Part shown: piece after piece, positions 6,480 to 13,095 of the stretch
Layout of the letters: each line of letters starts with the position of its first letter
Position numbering within the stretch: position 1 is the first letter of the stretch
Assembly: GCA_009780875.1 (NCBI GenBank)
Contig: WQZE01000019.1
Coordinates: forward strand, 1-13,095
Length of the DNA: 13,095 nt
Reading direction: 5' to 3'
Origin: Bacillota bacterium
GTDB lineage: Bacteria; Bacillota; Clostridia; Christensenellales; Pumilibacteraceae
Notes under the pieces: generated by a model
The model's input: the letters and a program-made list of their open reading frames with translations, nothing else
Told to the model about the DNA's origin: nothing
Databases searched by the model: none
Program-made: the position numbers and the translations under genes

Positions 6480-8933
6480 TTATTTTATGTCATCTTCTTT
6501 GTCCAAATACTTGTAGACTTTGGACACGCCGCTCTCGCCAATTTTTTTGACCAGCCCCTTGCCCGAACTTGTTCGGTTTTGGATGGCAATGTCCTCCGTG
6601 CTATACGCCTCCAACACGCCCTCCACATCCAACACAATCTTGTATGGGTCGGTCACCGTCTTTGCAAAAACCAACTTTTCACCGTTGCCCTTTTTGGTAC
6701 TAAAATCAAAAATCTTGATACCCTTGCGATACCGTGCCATCGTGTCAATTTGTCCAATAATAACCCTCTTTGCAAAAGCCTTGTCACTGATAAGCACGAC
6801 CTCACCCTCACCGTTGACCAAACTTGCCATAATACACTTGTCCCCAGGCGTCAAGTTGATACCCTTGACACCGCCAGACACACGCCCTTGCACGGGCACA
6901 TCAAACAAATCCGCATTGAGACACATACCTTGACTCGTCACAAACAAAACGGTCATCCCTTTTTTGACGGTCTCAATCCCAATGACCTCATCCCCATCCT
7001 TGACCTTGGCGGCTTGGAAGGACGCCTTGGCTACCCCGTACTCATTCCACTTGGAGCGTTTGAGCATTCCATCTTTCGTAAAGAAGATAACCTCCCCTTT
7101 GGGCGGCTCCTCAAAAGCAGGATACAATTTGATGGGTATCTCTTTGGGCAAACAATCCTTGACAAAGTCTTTGAGTTTTCCGCCCCGCTCTCTCCACTTT
7201 CCCTCCGGCAAACTGTCCGAGTCCACCCGATACACATTGCCCATATTGGTAAAAATCAAAACCTGGCTACGGCTATCACTTCTTATGATACTCTTGCAAA
7301 ATTCGTGCTTGACCGAGTTGGCTGTAAAATCTTTGGTAGCCATACTAAAATTGCGTTTGAGCATCCGCTTGATATTGCCGTCGCCCGTGATTGCCACAAT
7401 ATATTCTTCCAGCGGTTTGGCATCATCCTCACTCGGCACCACATACTCATCAAGGCTGGCAAGCACCACGGACTTGCGGTTTTCTTTGTACAGTTTTTTG
7501 ATCGCCAACAATTCCTCTTTGACCAAATCCATTTGTCTCGCCTTGCTCGCCACAATGGCGGTCAGGCGTGCAATGAGTTCCTTGATATTTTTGAGGTCTT
7601 GTTCCAGTTTGTACACTTCAAGGTGTGTGAGCCGTGCCAATCGCAAATCCAAAATCGCTTGGGCTTGCCTCTCGCTCAAATCAAATCTTTTCCGCAAAGC
7701 CTCTTTGGCAAGTGGCGTAGACGCACTTTGTTTGATGATTTTGATGACCTCGTCAATATTTTTGACGGCTATCACCAAGCCCTCCAAAATGTGTTCCTTC
7801 TCTTTGGCCTCCGCAAGTTCAAACCTTGTCCTACGCAAAACAACTTCTCTCTGATACGCAACATAGTACCGTATGATATCCAAGAGCCCCAGTTGTTGTG
7901 GCTTGCCATTGGCGATAGCCACCATATTGATACTAAAATTATTGGACAACGAGGTAGACTTGAACAACACTTGCAAAATCTCTTTGGGGTCACAATCCTT
8001 TTTGACCTTGATGACCGCACGCATACCGTTGCGGTCGCTCTCATCACTGATTTCACTGATGCCCATCAAGACACCCTTTTTTTCTTCTCGCAAGTCAAGG
8101 ATACTTTCCAACAGGGACGCCTTGTTGACTTGGTAAGGCAGTTCATCAATGACTATCAACTTTTTCTCATTGTCCCCATTTTCAATGTGACACTTTGCCC
8201 TAATAACAATCTTGCCCTTCCCTGTCTCATAGGCTTTTTCAAGGTCTTGGTTGATGATATAACCACCCGTAGGAAAATCCGGTCCCTTGATAAACTTCAT
8301 CATAGACAACAAGTCAATCTTTGGGTTGTCAATAAAAGCGACCACCCCATCAATGACCTCCGATATGTTGTGTGGTGGGATATTGGTAGCAAGCCCCACG
8401 GCAATACCACTGCTCCCATTGACCAACAAGTTGGGGAACCTCCCAGGCAACATCTCAGGCTCTTTGGTGGTATCATCAAAGTTGCACGCCCACCTTACGG
8501 TGTCTTTTTCTAGGTCACGCAAAAGTTCCCCAGCCAACGGTGCAAGCCTTGCCTCCGTGTACCGCATAGCCGCTGCAGTGTCTCCATCCACCGACCCAAA
8601 GTTTCCGTGCCCATCCACAAGGATGCACCGCATATTAAAATTTTGTGCCATCCGCACCATAGCGTCATACACACTTTTGTCACCGTGCGGATGGTACTTG
8701 CCCAAGCAGTCCCCCACAATCCGTGCCGATTTTCTGTACGGTTTGTCCGCCGTGACGCCCAACTCATACATACTGTACAATATACGCCTTTGCACCGGTT
8801 TGAGTCCATCCTCCACCCGAGGCAACGCCCTATCCAAAATGACGTGCTCACTGTACGGCATCATACTGTCGTGCATGACCTCTTCCAGTGCCTTGTCAAT
8901 CACTCTCTCTGCTTGCTTGTTCTCTGCTTCCAT
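6480..8933 (-). CDS. parC: Type IIA DNA topoisomerase A subunit, ParC-like
   Basis: This 817-residue DNA-cleaving and rejoining subunit of topoisomerase IV/gyrase works with the B subunit encoded two genes upstream. The N-terminal winged-helix region has QRRILYSMYELG (48-59), the quinolone-region motif GKYHPHGD (78-85) and the catalytic tyrosine Y125 in AAMRYTEARL. A coiled-coil tower follows, then a C-terminal beta-propeller with recurring IFTNMGNVYR-like blades. A clean GyrA box (QRRGGKG) is absent; only a weak RERGGKL occurs in the first blade, which favours ParC over GyrA. The position corresponding to E. coli GyrA Ser83 is Lys86, while the Asp87 equivalent is kept (D90). An AGGTGG lies 12 bases before the ATG, a long spacing. 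Gyrase A remains possible; the gene family is certain, the exact name less so. Confidence 0.93.
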   Translation of the reverse strand: MEAENKQAERVIDKALEEVMHDSMMPYSEHVILDRALPRVEDGLKPVQRRILYSMYELGVTADKPYRKSARIVGDCLGKYHPHGDKSVYDAMVRMAQNFNMRCILVDGHGNFGSVDGDTAAAMRYTEARLAPLAGELLRDLEKDTVRWACNFDDTTKEPEMLPGRFPNLLVNGSSGIAVGLATNIPPHNISEVIDGVVAFIDNPKIDLLSMMKFIKGPDFPTGGYIINQDLEKAYETGKGKIVIRAKCHIENGDNEKKLIVIDELPYQVNKASLLESILDLREEKKGVLMGISEISDESDRNGMRAVIKVKKDCDPKEILQVLFKSTSLSNNFSINMVAIANGKPQQLGLLDIIRYYVAYQREVVLRRTRFELAEAKEKEHILEGLVIAVKNIDEVIKIIKQSASTPLAKEALRKRFDLSERQAQAILDLRLARLTHLEVYKLEQDLKNIKELIARLTAIVASKARQMDLVKEELLAIKKLYKENRKSVVLASLDEYVVPSEDDAKPLEEYIVAITGDGNIKRMLKRNFSMATKDFTANSVKHEFCKSIIRSDSRSQVLIFTNMGNVYRVDSDSLPEGKWRERGGKLKDFVKDCLPKEIPIKLYPAFEEPPKGEVIFFTKDGMLKRSKWNEYGVAKASFQAAKVKDGDEVIGIETVKKGMTVLFVTSQGMCLNADLFDVPVQGRVSGGVKGINLTPGDKCIMASLVNGEGEVVLISDKAFAKRVIIGQIDTMARYRKGIKIFDFSTKKGNGEKLVFAKTVTDPYKIVLDVEGVLEAYSTEDIAIQNRTSSGKGLVKKIGESGVSKVYKYLDKEDDIK

Positions 8934-8972
8934 AACGCTTTATAACCACCTATACGGTCCTTTGTCCCAACC

Positions 8973-10304
8973 CTAAATAATCTCTTGTCCACAACTCTTG
9001 CATTTTTTTGCACCCGGCTTGACCTTTTCAAAGCAATACGGACACGCAGCATTTTCCCCGCTTTTGTCCAAACTCTGTGCCACAATCTTGTCTCTCTCTT
9101 TTTGTTCTTTGTCCTCTTGCTTGCTCACACCGTCTTTGTCTTGCTTGTGCTCCTGTGCTTTTGCTTGCTTGTCCAAGGCCTTGTCTTGCCGCTCTGCCAA
9201 TCGCATATCCCTTTGCTCCAAAAATTCCACTTTTTCACGAGACTTCTTGGCAATCCAATCCGCCAAACCATTGGGTTTCCCCACCGCAACGGTTTGCCGA
9301 TTGGCAAACAATGGATTGGGCGAACCGCACTCCTTGCAAAACTTGGCGTCGGGCTGTATGAACGCCTTGCACTTTGTGCACACCATTATATTAGCCCAAT
9401 CAACATCGCTCTCTCCCTCTTGCCCGTGCTTTTGTCCAGGCAACTCTTGCAACAAAGCCTTTGCTTCCAACGAATCCTCCCACGACTCCTCTACCACCCT
9501 TTTTCCTCGGTTTTTTTTCAAAATCTCTTGGAGTACAGCGGATTCCACAAAAAAATCACTCCCCAATATTTTGATAGGAAACTCTCCCTCATATCTCAAC
9601 GCCTGCACATCACACTCCAAGAGTGACCGTTGCAAAACCTGCTTGACAGCCACACCATTCTCCGTCACCTCTTGCCCCTCTGCGTCCTTGCCACGATACC
9701 ATACCCTATAATAATTCACCCCATTGACCCGCATATACGACGAGTGTCGCTCGTAGACCCCTGTCCCACTAGCCCCCTCTCTGCACACCTTGTTATACAA
9801 AGCCGCTCGCTTGCACGCATTGACAGCAAACAACACAAGCAAAACAAAAGCCACCGATGACACCGCCGTGCCAGCAATCGCAAACCCGTTTCCAACACTC
9901 TGTGCCCGATACGGCATCAAAAGCACAATGTCGCCCTTGTATCTCAAAGACACCTCGGCACCCACCTTGACACCCACAACACTATCAAAACCCTTCGCAT
10001 CGCTTTCCTGGTACCCTGTACACAATCCCATACCATAAATCTCAGACGCCCTGTATGCAGCATCCGTACTTGTGGCGGTCTGCCTACCATCCAACTCATA
10101 GGAGTAACCAATGATAAACATCCTCCGCCCATTGATGGTCGTGTTGCTCTCCCAGACCCCATCCAGCACCCCTACAAGCGGCGTACCCGTGTTTGCCACC
10201 GCTCTCTTTTGCATCCGTGGCACAAACACAAACGATACCGACAACCCAATGACCGCCAAACAAATGACCATCCCAAAAATTCTTCTACCCAATTTTCTTT
10301 TCAT
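8973..10304 (-). CDS. Membrane protein with two DUF3592-like domains and two zinc ribbons, between topoisomerase subunits
   Basis: No specific name is known for this 443-residue protein. Order: basic N-terminus, membrane helix 11-28, domain A (about 40-130), membrane helix 139-161, domain B (about 180-252), zinc ribbon 1 (C309, C312, C323, C326), a highly charged Lys/Glu/Gln-rich helix or coiled coil (about 352-410), and zinc ribbon 2 at the C-terminus (C421, C424, C435, C438). Domains A and B resemble each other and DUF3592-type domains (see findings). By the positive-inside rule, domain A is outside and domain B plus both zinc ribbons are in the cytoplasm. A strong AGGAGG lies 8 bases before the ATG. 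It starts 87 bp after the ParE-like gene and ends 39 bp before the ParC-like gene, with no promoter visible, so all three are probably co-expressed. Function unknown. Confidence 0.87.
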   Translation of the reverse strand: MKRKLGRRIFGMVICLAVIGLSVSFVFVPRMQKRAVANTGTPLVGVLDGVWESNTTINGRRMFIIGYSYELDGRQTATSTDAAYRASEIYGMGLCTGYQESDAKGFDSVVGVKVGAEVSLRYKGDIVLLMPYRAQSVGNGFAIAGTAVSSVAFVLLVLFAVNACKRAALYNKVCREGASGTGVYERHSSYMRVNGVNYYRVWYRGKDAEGQEVTENGVAVKQVLQRSLLECDVQALRYEGEFPIKILGSDFFVESAVLQEILKKNRGKRVVEESWEDSLEAKALLQELPGQKHGQEGESDVDWANIMVCTKCKAFIQPDAKFCKECGSPNPLFANRQTVAVGKPNGLADWIAKKSREKVEFLEQRDMRLAERQDKALDKQAKAQEHKQDKDGVSKQEDKEQKERDKIVAQSLDKSGENAACPYCFEKVKPGAKKCKSCGQEII

Positions 10305-10391
10305 AATGCCCCCCTCCTATCAAAACACACCCCACCTTTACCCCTTGCACATCTTTTCACAATCTTTACCCACTTTTCCTTGCCCCAAAAC

Positions 10392-12347
10392 TCACGCCTT
10401 GACCTCTCCCACAAAGTTGTCCACCTTGTTAAAATTAGCATTCTCTATGATATATGCTTTTCTGAGGTCAATTGCGTCACCCATCAGCGTGCCCACCATC
10501 TTTTCCGCATTGGCGGCATCGTCAATGGTCACCCTTATCATCATTCGCTTGGCAGGGTCCATCGTGGTGTCCCAAAGTTGCTCAGCGTTCATCTCACCCA
10601 AGCCCTTGTATCGTTGCACCAAGGCACCTCTCCCAATCCGCTCTTTCGCCTTGGGGATTTCCTCATCGGCATACACATACTCGTGAGCATCTTTGCGATA
10701 TATCTTGTACAAAGGCGGCATCCCCACATACACAAACCCCTCGGTAATCAAGTCTCTCATATACCTAAAAAAGAAAGTCAACAAAATCGCTCTGATATGC
10801 GCACCATCTTGGTCCGCATCCGACAAAATGACCACCTTGTGATAGTTGAGTTTCTCCACACTAAAATCATTGCCAATCCCGCAACCGAGTGCCGAGATAA
10901 TGGTTCGTATCTCCTCGTTCATAAGCACTTGGTCAATCCGCTTTTTCTCCGCATTGAGCGGCTTGCCACGCAAAGGCAAAATCGCTTGGAATCCCCTATC
11001 TCTTGCTTGTTTGGCAGTGCCGCCCGCACTGTCGCCCTCCACAATAAAAATCTCATTTTGCTCTGCCTTGCGTCCCGTGCAGTTGGACAGTTTGCCCACC
11101 AAATTAAAATTCTCAATGCTGTTCTTTTGTCTAGTGAGTTCCTTTTCACGCCGTGCAGCCTCTCTCACCTTGGCAGCCAAAATCGCTTTTTTGATGATGG
11201 TCTCCAAAAGCGGTCTGTCCGCCTCCAACACAGCAGCCAATCCCTCCGACACAATTTTGTCCACCGCCGCCCGTGCAAGTGGGTTGCCCAATTTGGTTTT
11301 GGTCTGCCCCTCAAACTCCACGCTCTGCATTTTGACACTGAGCACGGCGGTCAACCCCTCCCTAAAATCCTCTGAGTTGAAAGACGGCTCCTTTTTTTCT
11401 TTGATGATTCCATACTTTTTGGCACAATCCCCAAGCGTCCTAGCCAAAGCCAACCTGAAACCCTGCTCGTGCGTCCCACCCTCGGTCGTGGGGATATTGT
11501 TGACATAACTAAAAATATTCTCGGTGTACGCATCCGTGTACTGCATTGATAGCGTGAGCATAATGCCCTCTTTTTTGCCCTCAATAAAAATGGGCTCAGG
11601 ATGCGCCGCAATCTTGGTCTCATTGAGGTACTTGACAAAATCCACCAAGCCCCCCTCATAGCAGTACTCACGCCTTTGTGGCACACCCGCAATCATCACT
11701 CTTTCATCAATCAAAACAATCTTGGAGCCTTTGTTCAAAAAAGCAAGTTCTTTGAGTCTCTTGGCAATGGTCTCAAAGTTGAAAACAACGGTCTCAAAAA
11801 TACTAGCATCCGGTTTAAACCTCACAAAAGTCCCCCTCTTGCGTGTCCCCTTGCCCGTATCCATCAACTTGTACTTGGGGATACCTCCCTTGATTTTGCC
11901 ACCAACATTTTTGGTCTCAAACTCCATCTTGTAGTTTTTGCCCTTTTGAAAAACCTCGACTACAACCCACTCACTCAGCGCATTGACCACCGATGCACCC
12001 ACACCGTGCAATCCACCGCTCGTCTTGTAGTTGTTGTTGTCAAACTTGCCACCAGCGTGCAACTGCGTAAAAACGACCTCCACACCACTGACCCCAAGCG
12101 TAGGGTGGATATCCACGGGCACACCCCGCCCGTTGTCTTCTACGGAGATGCTGCCATCATTATAGATGGTCACCGTGATGGTGTCCCCGTGACCGTTGGA
12201 CAACTCATCAATCCCGTTGTCCACCAACTCCCACAACAAGTGGTGCAACCCCTTGACACCCGTGGTACCAATATACATACCCGGACGCAATCTCACCGCA
12301 TCCAAGCCTTCCAATACTCTTATATCTTTTGCAGCATAACTTGCCAT
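10392..12347 (-). CDS. parE: Type IIA DNA topoisomerase B subunit, ParE-like
   Basis: This 651-residue ATPase and TOPRIM subunit is the partner of the ParC-like protein in a heterotetramer that passes one DNA duplex through another. The GHKL ATPase shows the catalytic Glu40 in ELVDNGIDE, DNGRGVP (71-77), the glycine-rich lid GGLHGVGASVVNALS (111-125) and the QTK loop (348-350). The TOPRIM domain has EGDSAGG (437-443) and DADQDG (510-515) for Mg2+; the C-terminus has RYKGLGEMN (579-587). Length fits both ParE and GyrB of Gram-positives. I favour ParE because recF/dnaA-type neighbours are absent and the A subunit lacks a clear GyrA box, but some segments look GyrB-like, so the name is tentative. 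The ATG follows AGAAAGG with only three bases spacing. It is the first gene of the operon. Confidence 0.93.
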   Translation of the reverse strand: MASYAAKDIRVLEGLDAVRLRPGMYIGTTGVKGLHHLLWELVDNGIDELSNGHGDTITVTIYNDGSISVEDNGRGVPVDIHPTLGVSGVEVVFTQLHAGGKFDNNNYKTSGGLHGVGASVVNALSEWVVVEVFQKGKNYKMEFETKNVGGKIKGGIPKYKLMDTGKGTRKRGTFVRFKPDASIFETVVFNFETIAKRLKELAFLNKGSKIVLIDERVMIAGVPQRREYCYEGGLVDFVKYLNETKIAAHPEPIFIEGKKEGIMLTLSMQYTDAYTENIFSYVNNIPTTEGGTHEQGFRLALARTLGDCAKKYGIIKEKKEPSFNSEDFREGLTAVLSVKMQSVEFEGQTKTKLGNPLARAAVDKIVSEGLAAVLEADRPLLETIIKKAILAAKVREAARREKELTRQKNSIENFNLVGKLSNCTGRKAEQNEIFIVEGDSAGGTAKQARDRGFQAILPLRGKPLNAEKKRIDQVLMNEEIRTIISALGCGIGNDFSVEKLNYHKVVILSDADQDGAHIRAILLTFFFRYMRDLITEGFVYVGMPPLYKIYRKDAHEYVYADEEIPKAKERIGRGALVQRYKGLGEMNAEQLWDTTMDPAKRMMIRVTIDDAANAEKMVGTLMGDAIDLRKAYIIENANFNKVDNFVGEVKA

Positions 12348-12385
12348 AAACCTTTCTACCTATCCCTTGTCCTCTTGGCACCGCA

Positions 12386-12399
12386 CCCCAAATTTGGGG
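12386..12399. promoter_or_regulatory. Perfect 14-bp palindrome in the parE leader
   Basis: CCCCAAATTTGGGG is a perfect palindrome with no spacer. The -10 box of the parE promoter ends at 12410, so the palindrome lies about 4-17 bases into the transcript. It could be an operator blocking initiation. Without a loop it is a poor RNA hairpin, which makes a DNA-binding site more likely. Confidence 0.5.
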
Positions 12400-12409
12400 A
12401 TACTTTGGT

Positions 12410-12438
12410 ATTATATCAATTTTTGCAAAAAAAAGCAA
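12410..12438 (-). promoter_or_regulatory. Promoter of the parE operon
   Basis: On the minus strand a perfect TATAAT (12415-12410) follows TTGCTT (12438-12433) after 17 bases. The -35 box is weak (TTG conserved), the -10 is consensus. Predicted start near 12403, giving a leader of about 55 bases. This is probably the main promoter for the five genes parE to the last ABC gene. Confidence 0.65.
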
Positions 12439-12445
12439 ATGATTA

Positions 12446-12471
12446 GCACAAGGTATATGCATATTTTGTGC
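12446..12471. promoter_or_regulatory. Inverted repeat just upstream of the parE promoter
   Basis: The arms GCACAA (12446-12451) and TTGTGC (12466-12471) enclose a nearly centred palindrome ATATGCATAT (12455-12464). It lies directly upstream of the weak -35 box, a position suited to an activator or to cooperative repressor binding. The protein that might bind is unknown. Confidence 0.4.
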
Positions 12472-12519
12472 ATAAAATTTTATATTTTTTCCTCTCATCT
12501 CATTCTAGCCATTTATTTT

Positions 12520-12553
12520 TGCATAATTATACATTTCTATGCATAATTATGCA
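12520..12553. promoter_or_regulatory. Tandem ARG-box-like palindromes
   Basis: TGCATAATTATGCA (12540-12553) is a perfect 14-bp palindrome and TGCATAATTATACA (12520-12533) is a copy with one mismatch; their centres are 20 bp apart, about two helical turns. The pattern differs from the core of the E. coli ArgR consensus (TGAATWWWWATTCA) only at two symmetric positions, and ArgR sites come in pairs with 20-21 bp centre spacing. The resemblance is suggestive only, since no arginine gene is in the window. Confidence 0.4.
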
Positions 12554-12595
12554 TTTTAAAACCCAAAACAGCCCCATTTTGCCCACAAAACAACC

Positions 12596-12634
12596 AAAAA
12601 GAACCCTACAAACACTCTTTGCAAGGCTCTTTTT
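12596..12634 (-). terminator. Long hairpin terminator downstream of the LRR gene
   Basis: Two 17-base arms (12596-12612 and 12618-12634) pair around the 5-base loop 12613-12617. In the minus-strand RNA all 17 positions pair, with three G-U wobbles; in the plus-strand RNA these three become A-C mismatches, so the structure supports minus-strand transcription. The 3' side ends in TTCTTTTT. It starts 56 bases past the stop codon of the LRR gene. Confidence 0.75.
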
Positions 12635-12690
12635 TGACAATATACCCAAAATTCAAATCTTTGCACACACCCTATCCGCACGCTATGTCA

Positions 12691-13095
12691 CTACTCCACA
12701 TCACTTGCACCCCAATGTATAACCAAATTGTTTGCATATTGGTTCCAACTCTTTGACCATCCCGTTGCCGTACTCTCCGCATCCACCGTGGGGTCAGTAG
12801 CCTCACAATACACATCTACCGTTCCTTGAACTCCATACAAAACAGTACCACCAACATAAGTCACACTGTTGGGAATAAAAACTTTGGATATTCCTCTGCC
12901 CGAATTCCCCACATTCGTAAACGCCGCACCCCCAATATACTCCAATCCCCGAGGCAACCGTATTGTGTCACCCTCAAAAACCAAACTTCTACAACCATTG
13001 AGAGAACTTGCCCCGATTCTTTTGAGTGTGCTAGGCAAATTGATGGTTGTCAAATATGTCCGATTGTTCAAAAAAGCGTTGTCGCCAATATTCAC
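12691..13095 (-). CDS. BspA-like leucine-rich-repeat surface protein, C-terminal fragment
   Basis: The open frame enters from the right edge of the window, so this is only the last 134 residues. It shows LRR_5/BspA-type repeats: an IGDNAF unit, then INLPSTLKRIGASSLNGCRSL, then LPRGLEYIGGAAF and VFIPNSVTYVGGTVL. It ends with the typical terminal unit VDVYCEATDPT...GWSKSWN...VIHWG. Such proteins are usually secreted or surface-anchored and bind host or matrix components; no anchor or sorting motif follows the last repeat here. The stop is TAG at 12691-12693, followed by a strong hairpin terminator. It is not part of the parE operon. Exact repeat number, signal peptide and full length lie outside the window. 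Confidence 0.85.
   Translation of the reverse strand: MNIGDNAFLNNRTYLTTINLPSTLKRIGASSLNGCRSLVFEGDTIRLPRGLEYIGGAAFTNVGNSGRGISKVFIPNSVTYVGGTVLYGVQGTVDVYCEATDPTVDAESTATGWSKSWNQYANNLVIHWGASDVE

Larger units (their letters stand above)
12348..12690. other. 343-bp regulatory gap upstream of parE
   Basis: No coding sequence is visible here. From right to left it contains the hairpin terminator of the LRR gene, two ARG-box-like palindromes, a third inverted repeat, the parE promoter and a palindrome in the parE leader. The middle part (12440-12560) is very AT-rich, and the motif TGCATA occurs repeatedly there on one strand or the other. Confidence 0.7.

Noticed and set aside
6357..8513. A 718-codon open frame on the plus strand opposite the ParC-like and first ABC genes
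   Set aside because: It is fully antisense to the ParC-like gene and the start of an ABC gene that both have complete family motifs. The translation is rich in His, Gln and Leu with no recognisable domain. It arises from the strong base skew of the coding strand.
10209..11375. A 388-codon plus-strand open frame opposite parE
   Set aside because: It is antisense to the TOPRIM half of parE, has no recognisable domain, and is a product of the same skew.

Overview
The window looks like a chromosomal segment of a Clostridia-type Bacillota (Firmicutes), possibly a gut lineage. The signs are RBSs with strong GGAGG/GAGGTG cores, TTGACA-N17-TATAAT-type promoters, a BspA-like leucine-rich-repeat protein, zinc-ribbon/DUF4190-type membrane proteins and a BmrCD-like ABC pair beside type IIA topoisomerase genes. 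Every convincing gene is on the minus strand, and the plus strand is strikingly C-rich over G, so the coding strand is probably the leading strand. The genus cannot be fixed from sequence alone.

Layout, in the direction of transcription (right to left). (1) 13095-12691 is the C-terminal end of an LRR_5/BspA-like protein cut by the window edge, followed by a long hairpin terminator. (2) 12690-12348 is a regulatory gap. It holds two ARG-box-like palindromes 20 bp apart, another inverted repeat, a promoter, and a perfect CCCCAAATTTGGGG palindrome just past the predicted transcription start. (3) 12347-2620 is one apparent operon of five genes: type IIA topoisomerase B subunit (ParE-like), a 443-aa membrane protein with two zinc ribbons, type IIA topoisomerase A subunit (ParC-like), then two ABC exporter half-transporters with complementary degenerate ATP sites, i.e. 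one heterodimeric exporter. (4) 2487-1993 is a VOC/PhnB-like protein with its own near-consensus promoter, placed so close to the start codon that the mRNA should be leaderless. (5) 1817-216 is a row of three paralogous genes, each with an N-terminal double-CxxC zinc ribbon and C-terminal DUF4190-like hydrophobic segments. A perfectly spaced promoter overlapped by an inverted repeat drives the row, and a bidirectional hairpin terminator closes it. The first paralog is interrupted by an in-frame TAA exactly between its two membrane segments. (6) 169-1 is an 88-bp tandem duplication of unknown function that may continue outside the window.

The ParE-like and ParC-like subunits together make a DNA-relaxing or decatenating enzyme, and the two ABC genes make one exporter. 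The most unusual items are the membrane zinc-ribbon protein between the topoisomerase subunits, the internal duplication that places two related domains of that protein on opposite membrane faces, the in-frame stop in the zinc-ribbon paralog, and the leaderless VOC promoter. I found no tRNA, rRNA, CRISPR array, transposase or integrase.
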